Shown here piece after piece: positions 10,265 through 19,565 of a stretch of DNA of 64,000 nt; positions within the stretch are counted from its first letter, which is position 1, and the number at the start of each line of letters is the position of its first letter. The stretch comes from Hortaea werneckii. Taxonomy: Eukaryota; Ascomycota; Dothideomycetes; Mycosphaerellales; Teratosphaeriaceae. The stretch covers positions 53,408 through 117,407 of the forward strand of contig JBAOKB010000171.1 in the NCBI GenBank assembly GCA_037044905.1, read 5' to 3'. The notes beneath the pieces were generated by a model, which saw only the letters and a list, made by a program, of their open reading frames with translations, made no database searches and had not been told where the DNA came from. Position numbers and translations under genes: made by a program.

Positions 10265-12214
10265 CTAAAGATCTCTCGCCCCCGGCTCCGCCCCCGCTTC
10301 CTCCTCCCCTCTATCCTCCTCTTCACGCCGCGGCCGTGTCAGATGTCTTGTCTCGCCTTGGAAACTCACGGATTTCTTTAGTCGGCTACTACTACTGAGT
10401 TTGGGTGGCAGGGTGGGAGGGATTGGGAGGGTTGGGTCTTCTGGAGCTATTCCCCTTCCTGATGCGGGTGCCGCTCTTCCGACGATGGGGATAGAGACGG
10501 GACCCGGCTCGGGCATGGGGATTGACGGGTTGTGGGGTATGTCTCCCCCTCCCAATGGGGGGGCGCCGGTTGCTTGTAGACTGGGATCGGGAAAGACGTC
10601 TTCGGGGATTCCAGGTACTGTTGGCGTGAGGGGGTCTAATGGAGGGTTGTTTGTTGGGAAGCGAGAGGCGGGACGGTGGAAGCTTCTCGGGGGTGGGTTC
10701 CTTGGGTGAGTGTCGTCCAAAGGTATATCCATGAATGGACGTGCGGATGATGGATGTGCTGGGGGCGGGGAGCGAGGGAATGGTGGGGATGTGAAGGTCG
10801 GTCTTGGGGTTGCTAATGGCGGAATGGTGTCCCGATTGTCTAGGAAGGTTGGTGAAGGTGGTCGGGTTGATTGAATGAAGGGGTCCTGTTGTCGTGGCCG
10901 AAAGGGTAAGTCTACTCCTCCTCCGTTGCCTAGAGGGCCTTCAGGGCGGTATGGACGGCGTGGTGGCCTATATCCTCCTCCGCCTCCTCCTCCCCCTCTT
11001 CTAGGCGAGAAGGGGTCTGGTAAAGGGATGTCGTCAGTGAACGGCTCAAGGGCTATATGGTCAAGATATGTTACTTACTCACCCTCTCCAAACCTGCCAG
11101 GGAACAGGTCATCGTCATCGTCACCGAACCCGCCTCGACGCCTTCGACCGAAACGTCTCCGAGGGGGAATATCATCATCGTCATCGTCATCATCCTGGAA
11201 CATGGAATTTCTTCTTCGGGATCCAAGACGTCTTCTCCTATTGGGTCTATCCTCGTCTAGACCCCCGCCACCACCTAGACCAGCGCCACTCATCAATGGA
11301 TTTGCACCCATACCTCCAAGCGCACCCATTTGGAGCGGATTCAGCATTCCGCCCAACCCTCCCATACCGCCCATCATAGGGTTCATGCCACTCGCAAGAC
11401 CTTGCATCGGCATCATCTGAGCAAGACCATTCATCCCTCCCATCCCTCCTCCCATCCCACCAAGTCCATTCATTCCCATCGGGTTCTGCGTCTGCTGCCC
11501 CTGCATAAAGTCCTGCCACATCTGCTGTTGCCGCTTCCGATACATCTCCTCCTGGCGTTCTGCCGCAGAACCATACAAATGATCGCTGATGCCGCGGACC
11601 CGGTCTTCGTAGTCCTTGGCGATCTCCTCCATCCGTTTCATCCGCTGCGTCATCTCATCCTCCCAACTTCCATAGTCCCCTGTCCAGCCACCTCCAAAAC
11701 GACCTCCTCTCCTTAATGGATTAACCCCTATACCACAGTTTGCACCCATCATATCCCCAAAATTCATGCCAGGCGCCCCCATCGTCCAAGACGGCATCAA
11801 CGCACCTCCCCTCCCCATCCCACCGCCGCCCAAATACGGCGCCATCACCATCTGCTGCCCCCTTAATCGATTCCAATACTCCAACAAAACCTGATTCAAC
11901 CGCTCAAAATCCTTAAGCCGCCAATTATCCGGACTCTGCATGATGCCCGGCGGGAACAACGATCCCGCAGCATTCCCGCCAAGTCCAGCACTCCCCATCC
12001 CATTTGCCCCGCCCATCATGAAGCCATCCATATAATTCATAGGGTCGTGGAAGTACTCCCGCCCGTCGCCGCCTCGCTCGACGTACATCCATTTCCGGGA
12101 GCGGTGGCGGCTGCCGCAGAAGCAGCGGTCGCCGGCGTGGCATTGTCGGAAACAGTCGGCGGGGAGGTAGATTTGGTCGTAGGATTTGCCAAGGCGGGAA
12201 CAATCTGAACCCAT
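10265..12214 (-). CDS. Unrecognised Met/Gly-rich disordered protein
   Basis: I do not recognise a family. Exons are 12214-11083 and 11016-10265, with a 66-nt intron (donor GTGAGT, branch ACTGAC, acceptor CCAG) joining GRFGEG to DPFSPRRGG, giving 627 residues. The N-terminus has a compact Cys cluster (Cys21, Cys25, Cys31, Cys33 in DCFRQCHAGDRCFCGSRHR) next to a basic stretch. A helical segment (LKDFERLNQVLLEYWNRLR) follows. The middle is made of GM/GGM/NPM-type low-complexity sequence, then blocks of Arg and runs of eight and five Asp. A Gly-octet with Arg-rich flanks follows the splice site, and the C-terminal 240 residues are Pro-rich. The layout suggests a condensate-forming or nucleic-acid-binding protein, but that is inference. 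A closer AG acceptor would give a 30-nt intron, which is implausibly short. Confidence 0.7.
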
Positions 12215-12829
12215 TTCTTCGATCTTGTCTTCGAATTCCCCTTAGTTGTCGGTTGTTCTTTTACTGTTTTCTTTTTGTCTTCTTTCTCTGCCCTCTCCGT
12301 CTTCTTCTTTTCCCTTCTCTTTGGAGAAGAGTATAGACGACAAGATGAAAGAGGGAGAGCGAAAGACGGCAGGAGAAAAGACGAGATAGTGTCGGTGAAA
12401 GAAGACCTATACAAGGCTTCCAAATTACGTGGCAAAGTCAGACGAACGAGCGCAGAAAAGAAAAGGTCAAAAGAGAGAGAGAGAGAGAGAGAGCGGTGAA
12501 GATCGAGGCAACTTCCGAGCCAAAAGGCGCAAAACAGCGTCAGTCGTACGACTTGAACTTCCCCATTTCCTCCCTTTCCAGAGATTCCGTAGCAAACAAA
12601 TCTTTTTTTTTTTTTGCCCGCGGACGGCGTTCATGCGGGAACAAGTCCAACTCGAAACAATAGACTAGGAAAACAGTTGCCTCTCGGCATGACCTCGAGA
12701 CCTCGATATGCTGACCGGGGGCGGTTGCCTTTTTTTCCCCCCAAACCATCTTGTTACACACTACAATGTATGTAGTCATGCATGCAGTTATGCGAAAGTC
12801 GTGCGCTGTACCACCAGGGGAGGGGGGAA

Positions 12830-12867
<38 letters not shown>

Positions 12868-13418
12868 AGGGAGCGTGGTTCAAGAAGAAACGGAGCTCGA
12901 AACTTTTTATGCGGTCCGTAGGCGCAGAGAATTGTTTTCCTTTCCTTCTCCTTTCTTTCCCCCCTTCTTTAAAAAAGAAATAAGAAAATAAGGGCAAATA
13001 TCCTCAATCGCCCCCCAGAAGACGTAGACTAAACAGACCTTCTTGCTGAATTGGAAGTCGTGGCTTTTCTTTTTTCTTTTTTTTTTCCCCTTTTCGCGCT
13101 TGCTGCAGCTCGAAAGATAGCGATGGAAGCGTATTTGGAAGGTGGAGGAGAGGGGAGATGGAGGGAGACTGCAACAAGGAAAAGAGTCAAAAAAAAAAAA
13201 AGATGGGAGAAATAGAAGAATCATAGAGGCCTCTTAGCAAGCACATAACTCTCTACCTCGAGTTCCAGACCTCTGGCATAACCCCCGTGACACGGGATTC
13301 CACATAGCAAAAATCGTGAAAAACGTTCGTGCATCATCCTCCCATGCCCCCAAAACCACCTCACATCGCTCATCCTCACACTTGAAAAGTCCCAATCTCT
13401 TCCCTTCCCCACAGCCTG
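12215..13418. other. Intergenic region with poly(G) tract
   Basis: The stretch lies between the start of the Met/Gly-rich gene and the stop of SET9, both minus strand. It contains a GA microsatellite (about 12475-12493), an A/T homopolymer near 12603-12615, the long G run at 12830-12865, and T-rich and A-rich stretches at 13066-13090 and 13188-13202. No coding region is supported. Confidence 0.45.
12830..12865. repeat. Uninterrupted poly(G) tract, 36 nt
   Basis: 36 consecutive G on the plus strand. On the minus strand, the sense of SET9, it is poly(C), 554 nt past the SET9 stop codon. Length may be unreliable because homopolymers are hard to sequence and assemble. Confidence 0.9.
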
Positions 13419-16139
13419 CTACCTCATCAACCCCGACCGCCTCAAACTCCCACTCCTACGAGGCGAATTCCTCAACCGCCTACCCTCCCCACCGGCACCA
13501 CCCGCGGCGGACGAAACCTCACTCTCGACACTCCCCCACCTCTCGGCCCCAATCTCGTCCCTCAAATCCCTGCGGAGCCCCACCACCGTCTTCCGTCCCT
13601 TGCGCTCACACCTCTCCTCCTCGGGGTCAATAAACCGATGCAGACACCTATGATCCAGGATGCGCTCTTCGGGGTCATTCTTCCCCTCGCGATCGGTCTT
13701 AGGCCAGTAGAAACCGAAGAGTTTGCTGTGGCGTTCGCAGCGCGGGCAGGCGATGCGGGTCTGGTAGGCGTCGGATTGCACGAAGTGCATGTCGCAGTTG
13801 CGGCATTGGACCCAGCGGTGGTAGGCGGTGGGGAGGAGGGCGCGGGTGAGGTAGTAGTCGCCGGGCTGGCGGGGGGTGCCGCGTTTGATGGCGGTGGAGG
13901 ATGTGGTAGAGGATGAGGAGGTGGTGGGGGAGTTGGGTTCGGGTTTGATCGAGTCCGAGTCCGAGGCGGCGACTTCGATGCTGCGGATGGGAGCTGTAGA
14001 GCGGTCTCGCGGTTGGAAGCGAGCGCTGGAGCGGGTTGCGGGACGGCCTCGACGTGGGGTTTGTTGGCCGGAACTGGGGTCTTCGGTTTTGATTTCTTGG
14101 GCGGGTCCGGAAGATTCGGGCTTGCTTTTGCTGCTGCTGTCGCCGATCTTTCCTTGTCCAGCTCCACCTTCTACGTCCTGCGTAAGCATACTGCAGATAT
14201 CTTGGGCAATGTTGCCGGCGGTGAAGACGGAAAGCGAAGTCGCGCTAGATGCTAGTGATCCGTTAGAGGCGCTGTCTGTTCCACGCGAGGATGGTGAAGT
14301 AGACTCGGTGGAGGAATCATGCGCCGGTGCGGCTGCGTCCTCTGGTCTTGCGTGCTTGCGCGGTCTACCTCTCTTGCGTTTCGCCGGTAGATCCTGTGTG
14401 GAAAGTGCTGAAGTCGGAGCTGAGTCGGGAGGAAAACCGTATGCGTCCGGTCTCAGCGTCTCCTCACCGACTGGGAGATTTGCAGATTGCTGCGAATTTG
14501 GCGCTGGGGAATCCGGCACGCTGTAAACATCTTCCTGCGCCTCGTCTGCGTTCGTAACATTTCTCAGCGAAGAGAAGCTTCGTTCTTTCTTAATACCAGG
14601 AAGTCTCGCTTTCGTCCCCAATGATGCCTCTGAAGGAGTCGTGTCCCCTGATTCAACGATGATAGCAGGCGGCGACCGCTCTGGACTGTTTGAAAACCCT
14701 CTGGCGTATTCTGGAGCGGGAGAGGCAGTCTCCATCTCATTGCGTTGAGGCAAATCACGCGGAGAAAATCTGCCCGCTCGGTCTCGTGGCCATTCCGCGC
14801 CTTCCACGGCTTCGAGGCCATCGCGCTCTTGAATTTCCATGTCGCGTTCGTTTCCTTCGTTCGTTTCTGCCAAATCCATTTCGTTCGGCTTCTCTGATGA
14901 CCCCGCCCGCTCAGCTTTCATTCGGTCGCCAATGTCTCCCAGCATCCGTCTGATCCTCTCCAACACCCCATCGCATGGAGAGCCATCATCACGCTTCCAG
15001 GCATATCCTGCATTTTGCGCTTTCTCGCCACAAGCAGGTTGGCTGTTGGCCCTCTTGCATAAGAACCGCCCTTTACCGTCCCTCTGCTTTGGCAGTCCAT
15101 CCTCCCCTAAGTCCTCCCCTTCTCCCACAGATCTTCGAGTACCGTTCCTTAAGTGCTCAGGACGTTGCCGCTTGCGAGGTCGACCAGGACCTCGTTTCCT
15201 CGGCACTTCATCTCCATCATCATTGATCTCCAATGGACCTTCGTGGCTTCGCCTCCGCTTGTTCCCTCGACTGGGCTCCGGTCTCCGGACCGGCGCAGCT
15301 TCCTCCTCATCTTCGTCTTCTTCATCGCTACTGTCCTCGCGCAGCACCGGACCCCTCGGATCCCATCCGTTCCTCTGCCACGACTCGCACGTCCCGCATA
15401 GACACTCGCAGTTGTCGTCGCCAAAGTAGTCGTCGCCGTACGTCACCGTGATTTCGTCGCCAGGGACAATGTCCTTGCACGCCACGATGTGGATGCCGTG
15501 AGGGCCGTTAGTATTCAGTCGCGCATTCGAGTCGCAATCGTGGTTGGCGAAGCGGGCCGGACCTAGGAAGAGCGAGGGTCGCTTGCGCCTGCTGGAGAGG
15601 ACGATGCTAAAGTCGGTGCGACTCGAGAGCTCCCGCTCCTCCTGTTCGTTCATTTCGACTTGGATCCCTGTCAGATACTTGATCGGTTCGCCGCGTCGGA
15701 TGCATCTCCGGGCGATGATCGCGGCCTCGGCGGTCATGATGGTATATCGGTTCGTAGTGCCGACTTCGAACGGGCAGTCTGGCAGGTAGATGTTGATGTA
15801 CTTGCGCAGGTGGCGCTCGAAATGCTCCCTCTCGTCGTCCGTTCTCAGAGCGCGGTAGAACTTCTGTATGCCCGGTAACCCTAGCAGCTTCTTGTGCGCC
15901 TGGGCTGGCTCCTTGTTGACAATGACATTCTTCTGCAGGATGTCGCATACTTCCTGCTCTTGGACTCCCCGACACGCGTGGTAGGTGGATTTCAACTTGC
16001 GAATGGTCGACCAGAAGTAGACGCGATCGACGAGGGCGTCGGTGATCAGGTCGTCATAGTTTGCCAGTTGCGACAGGGTCAAGCCGCCCTTCTTGTTGAG
16101 CGCCTCTTCAAGATCGGCAGCTTGCTGTTGGCGAGGCAT
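13419..16139 (-). CDS. SET9: Histone H4-K20 methyltransferase SET9 (KMT5/Suv4-20 type)
   Basis: Nuclear SET-domain enzyme methylating histone H4 lysine 20, linked to DNA-damage signalling and heterochromatin. It is a single exon of 906 residues. The start at 16139 (MPRQQQAADLEEAL) was chosen over an in-frame Met 10 codons upstream because it begins the conserved KKGGLTLSQLANYDDLITDA block. The SET core follows: RFANHDCDSNA near residue 195, the Tyr of ITVTYGDDYFG, and post-SET zinc cysteines in CECLCGTC near 243. The rest is long and disordered, with three AT-hook-like motifs (RGPGRPRKRQ, RKRGRPRKHA, RRGRPATRS). A second Cys pair set (CRNCDMHF...CPRCERH) towards the C-terminus resembles a zinc ribbon. 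It is divergent from MRPL38. Confidence 0.95.
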   Translation of the reverse strand: MPRQQQAADLEEALNKKGGLTLSQLANYDDLITDALVDRVYFWSTIRKLKSTYHACRGVQEQEVCDILQKNVIVNKEPAQAHKKLLGLPGIQKFYRALRTDDEREHFERHLRKYINIYLPDCPFEVGTTNRYTIMTAEAAIIARRCIRRGEPIKYLTGIQVEMNEQEERELSSRTDFSIVLSSRRKRPSLFLGPARFANHDCDSNARLNTNGPHGIHIVACKDIVPGDEITVTYGDDYFGDDNCECLCGTCESWQRNGWDPRGPVLREDSSDEEDEDEEEAAPVRRPEPSRGNKRRRSHEGPLEINDDGDEVPRKRGPGRPRKRQRPEHLRNGTRRSVGEGEDLGEDGLPKQRDGKGRFLCKRANSQPACGEKAQNAGYAWKRDDGSPCDGVLERIRRMLGDIGDRMKAERAGSSEKPNEMDLAETNEGNERDMEIQERDGLEAVEGAEWPRDRAGRFSPRDLPQRNEMETASPAPEYARGFSNSPERSPPAIIVESGDTTPSEASLGTKARLPGIKKERSFSSLRNVTNADEAQEDVYSVPDSPAPNSQQSANLPVGEETLRPDAYGFPPDSAPTSALSTQDLPAKRKRGRPRKHARPEDAAAPAHDSSTESTSPSSRGTDSASNGSLASSATSLSVFTAGNIAQDICSMLTQDVEGGAGQGKIGDSSSKSKPESSGPAQEIKTEDPSSGQQTPRRGRPATRSSARFQPRDRSTAPIRSIEVAASDSDSIKPEPNSPTTSSSSTTSSTAIKRGTPRQPGDYYLTRALLPTAYHRWVQCRNCDMHFVQSDAYQTRIACPRCERHSKLFGFYWPKTDREGKNDPEERILDHRCLHRFIDPEEERCERKGRKTVVGLRRDLRDEIGAERWGSVESEVSSAAGGAGGEGRRLRNSPRRSGSLRRSGLMR

Positions 16140-16694
16140 CCTGATGGGTTTTGTACCCCACTCATACAAGTCCCGGAGGAATATCCCGTGGTGTTTGGTG
16201 CTTCCGGTCCGGTGTGGAAAAACACCAAGAGGTCGGAAAGAGACAAGGAGCTGAACAAGGGATCACCAATCCTCCATTCTTTCGATCCGCCTTTGTTACG
16301 AGTGCATCTTGGTGCGCCGGCGCGTTTCGATTGCTCAGTGATATGCCAGTGCAATTGGCGATCAATGTCCGCAGTGACTGGGAAATGTAGAAAAAGAAGA
16401 GAAAAGGCGTGGGAGGAATGCGAAAGGGATTAGGTATGGGAGCAAGTCGGTCGCGTCCTGAATGGAATTCCACGCTCCCCACGATTCCCTCATCCCCCAG
16501 TAGACTTTACGCCAAATCGTGGCTGGGCCGCGTCATAATTGGCCGGCTGCACGCACTGGCGCGTCCGCGGCTCGTCGGCGAGACTTTCTCGGGAGTCCGC
16601 AAACACGATGCGACTTCAATCATCCTTCTTGACTATAGCCATACCTGTTCCTAGGGCTGAAAACCGCCGATAAAGGTGCTTGCAGGCTGCCAAG
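16140..16694. promoter_or_regulatory. Divergent intergenic region, SET9 / MRPL38
   Basis: 555 bases between divergent start codons. No convincing TATA box, RNA gene or repeat. ORFs at 15894-16433 and 16079-16482 are shadows with no family resemblance. Confidence 0.4.
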
Positions 16695-17366
16695 ATGATT
16701 CAACTCAAGGTAAGGCCCTTGATGCGACCGGAACTCCAGACATGGGGGTGCCGGAGGCTTGTGGTAGCCGACGGGGCAGCCTGGATTAGAGACAGACCAA
16801 GATCGGGGACTGACTGGGTTGCTTTATAGAGCATGCTAAATGTCATCGACAACTCGGGAGCAGCTGTCGCCGAATGCGCCAAAGTCCTGAAGATGAACCG
16901 CGCGGCCAAAGTCGGTATGCATAGCCCTACATACTCCAGCATCTTCTCCAGGGCCTGCCCACCCCACCTACCCACCCACCTACCCACCCACCTCACCCAT
17001 GCCTCCCTACACCCACGCCCAAAGTCCCCAACCCACCACACTAACCCATCCTCCCCAGGCGACCGCATAATCGTCGTCGTGCAAAAACAACGCAACTTCG
17101 GGCCGGAATCCGGGCCCGGCGGCTCCGTCTCAGTCTCAGCAGCGAACAAAGTCCGACGAGGCGACATCCGACACGCGGTCGTGGTACGGACGGCGAAACA
17201 ACACCAGCGACCGGACGGCAGCGTGGTGAAATTCGACGATAATGCCTGCGTGCTGATTAACAAGGGCGGCGAGCCGATCGGGACGCGGCTGAATGGCGTG
17301 GTGGGGAAGGAGTTGAGGGGGAAGCAGTGGAGTAAGATTTTGAGTTTGGCGCCGATGCATCTGTGA
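16695..17366 (+). CDS. MRPL38: Mitochondrial ribosomal protein uL14m
   Basis: Bacterial-type L14 protein of the mitochondrial large ribosomal subunit. Exons are 16695-16709, 16830-16914 and 17059-17366 (135 residues). They join [25 protein letters not shown] and [11 protein letters not shown], the universal L14 opening. The first exon is only 15 nt. The family blocks [35 protein letters not shown] and GVVGKELR are intact. The insert [24 protein letters not shown] replaces the short bacterial loop and is typical of fungal mitochondrial versions. There is no clear cleavable presequence, as usual for uL14m. The second intron (16915-17058) is packed with C-rich CCTACCCACC-type repeats. Confidence 0.95.
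16963..17000. repeat. C-rich tandem repeat in MRPL38 intron 2
   Basis: Imperfect repeats of CCCACCTAC/CCCACC lie inside the intron. The complementary strand is a run of G-triplets spaced by 1-3 bases and could form G-quadruplexes. It probably also acts as a polypyrimidine tract before the CCCCAG acceptor. Confidence 0.6.
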
Positions 17367-17952
17367 GAGGGAGGGGGAGGGAGTATGGGGGAGACGAGAA
17401 GGGGAAGAGGGGAAATGAGATGGTTGCTAGGCTACCAGCTTTTTGGTCCGTCAGAAAGAAGAAGCAGGACAAAGAGGCGAGAGTGGGGTTGAGGAGTTGG
17501 GGTTTCTTCTCTGTGTAGGATACTTTGTTGTCATATGGGCATAGCGACGGAGTTTTTGTTTGCTACTGGGAGTCGCTGTAAGATGTTGTGTGGTTGGGTT
17601 GGGGTGGTTCGGACTTGGAATAGGTGGCTGAGATTGGCGCTGAATCTCAGCGCCTAGGATCCTTTTGATTACTTCAGAAATGCTATGATACCACAATTGC
17701 CATTCTCCACCCAGTTCTACGAACGAAGAAAGCTGCCGCTCTGCCTTTTTTTCTTTTCTCCTTTCAATCCCTCCTGCCACCAAAAACGCCGCGCTAATAT
17801 TTCAAAGAAAAAAAAATGCAAGCAATCCGTTCATTCCATCAGATGATAACGTTCGGAATCGCGTTAAGGGGATAGGCCGAAGCGTCGAGGTCATAGGTGG
17901 GAGCTGAAAGCTGTGTAGATGTGTGCCTCAGGATCCCATTCCTCCCGGGCTT
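17367..17952. other. Convergent intergenic region
   Basis: The 3' flanks of MRPL38 (+) and RPB9 (-) meet here. The MRPL38 side is purine-rich, and an A run lies at about 17806-17816. No gene, RNA or repeat recognised. Confidence 0.4.
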
Positions 17953-18965
17953 CTACTTGACCTTTTCAAGCGTAGACCAGACATTCTGACACTCGACGCA
18001 GACAAAGAAGAGGGCCTATTCGGTTAAATCAGTTCGGAGCTGGGCTTTGGGAAATGGTAATTGGGGAAGCACTCACCATTCCCGTCTCGTTCGTACGCTG
18101 TTGGCTCTGGAAAAACACGGCGTCGCGCGTATGGCATTTCGCGCACTCTTCTGAATCGGTATGTGGGAGCTATAGGAAAGGAAGGAAAATCCACCATCTC
18201 TGTCAGCATACGATGCTGCAGTAGGAACAAAAGGACTTCAAGGCAGTCTGCGCGAAAAGAAGAAAAAGGATTGTCTCCTTTGCTGTTCCTCCTCTTGCCT
18301 CCCGTTACGTTTCCTTTCGAGCATCACCGTTGGAATTGTTGTTGTTGCTGTTGTTGCAGGCCAGCACCGGATTTACTCCGCTCCCTCTTCTCAAGCTGGA
18401 CTTGCTCTTCTTCTTTCTGCGGGTTCCCTGCCGTCGCTGCAGCAGGGTCGGCGGTCTCGAGCATCAAGCCATTATCACTCGGCTTGTGACAGAAGGGACA
18501 GCGGATCTGTTTCCCACAGAGTGTGCAGAGCTCCGGAACGGTGTCGTCGGTACTCGTCTCCATTTCCTCATCCTCCTCATCGCCGTCGTCCATCTCTTGC
18601 TGTCCATGATACGTATACGCGCCGTGTTCGTCGCCATACATCTCCGCGTCGTCGCCATCGTAATCATCAACCACGTAGAAGGAAGCAGAAGAGGAAGAAT
18701 CACCCACCGTAGGATCCTGCGCAACATCCTGCACGTTGCCCGCCGTCTCGGCAATCTCCTCCTTCAGCGCGTTGCGGTAGATGCACATGGCGTCGGCGGG
18801 CTCGGCCCACTGGCACATGCGGCACGCGAACATGAGCTGGTTGTTGAGCTTGTCTTCCTTGGGGTACAGCATGTTGGAGCATTCGCGGCAGAAGCGGAAG
18901 CTGATCTTCTTGCTGTCGTCTTGGGCTTGCTCGACGCCTGAGGGCGAAGCCATGTCGTAGGCCAT
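17953..18965 (-). CDS. RPB9: RNA polymerase II subunit RPB9
   Basis: Zinc-ribbon subunit of RNA polymerase II, acting in start-site selection, fidelity and TFIIS-stimulated cleavage. Exons are 18965-18708, 18169-18077 and 18015-17953 (137 residues). The spliced product joins VAQDPT to [12 protein letters not shown], restoring the conserved linker between the two zinc ribbons. Ribbon 1 has Cys26, Cys29, Cys48 and Cys51 (FCREC...FACRMC). Ribbon 2 has CAKC and CVEC, with the TFIIS-like core [20 protein letters not shown]. The N-terminus is about 15 residues longer than in yeast. The first intron is 538 nt, far longer than others here, and stays open in frame after the donor for 128 codons (described separately). 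It is divergent from ESS1. Confidence 0.93.
18324..18707 (-). other. In-frame open segment inside RPB9 intron 1 (possible alternative C-terminus)
   Basis: Directly after the RPB9 donor (GTGGGTGA) the reading frame continues open for 127 codons to a TGA. The translation is coding-like: an acidic stretch ([17 protein letters not shown]), then a CxxC-x5-CxxC knuckle ([16 protein letters not shown], 18481-18527), a charged segment, and a polyglutamine-like end ([11 protein letters not shown]). If the intron were retained, the product would be RPB9 zinc ribbon 1 fused to this tail, with no ribbon 2 (213 residues). It could equally be a chance ORF or the remnant of a nested gene. I do not recognise a family. 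Confidence 0.45.
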
Positions 18966-19565
18966 GTTTGGCAGGTCTGTCTAGGTGAAATCTCGTTCCT
19001 TGCGCGGTGTGAGGAGTGTCGCGTCTTCGCCGTCGGTTGGCTTTGTAAGTCGCGATTCCAGCTTCGTCTGGTAAGTACTTGTTCGGGGGATCGCTTCGTG
19101 TTGTTAGTAGTAACGTAAAAGGAAGTCGATCATTCAAGTGTCTTGACTCTGGCGCGCGGTGTGATGGTTAGTCTCTCGGCTTTTGACGCCGGATTCTAGG
19201 TAGCCCCGGGACCTGCCGCGACCCAAAAGGCCCGAGTTGCCCCTCCCGGACTCGGTCTCGTGACAGAGCCGGCCGTGCGGTGGTGATCGCGTGCGCTCTC
19301 GCTGACCGACTTGCTGTCCCTTCCACTGCTCAACCGAATTACATCCAACTCATCTCTCCCCCTCAAAAAGATCGGTATCAAACTTCAATCCAATCGCGCT
19401 GCAAAATCACGAGGGAGCTGCCGTCAAATTCCCGTCTGGGGTACGCCCGCTCTCCAGCAACCCTCGCTTCCCCACGCCAACAAAAAGGATAATAATGGTG
19501 GGTGAATTCGCCGCAGGACAGATCGCAGATCAAGCTTTTCCCAAATCACAGCAAAACGACTAACA
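18966..19565. promoter_or_regulatory. Divergent intergenic region, RPB9 / ESS1
   Basis: 600 bases shared by two genes acting on RNA polymerase II. A tRNA-Gln-like anticodon arm near 19170-19195 was examined and rejected because no T-arm follows. No TATA box is obvious on either side. A short ORF at 19502-19687 precedes and overlaps the ESS1 start in another frame and could act as an upstream ORF. Confidence 0.45.

Noticed and set aside
11053..11082. 30-nt intron in the Met/Gly-rich gene using the first AG.
   Set aside because: Too short for the spliceosome; the next in-frame acceptor gives 66 nt with a proper ACTGAC branch point.
12037..12435. 132-codon minus-strand ORF upstream of and overlapping the Met/Gly-rich gene.
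   Set aside because: Ser/Thr/Lys low complexity in another frame; probably 5' leader.
18330..18941. 203-codon plus-strand ORF opposite RPB9.
   Set aside because: Leu/Val/His-rich mirror of the acidic minus-strand sequence, with no start context or family motif.
19150..19225. tRNA-Gln(UUG)-like D-loop and anticodon arm (CGGC-TTTTGAC-GCCG).
   Set aside because: No T-arm (GGTTCRA-type B box), a poor D-stem and no matching acceptor stem, so it is not a functional tRNA.
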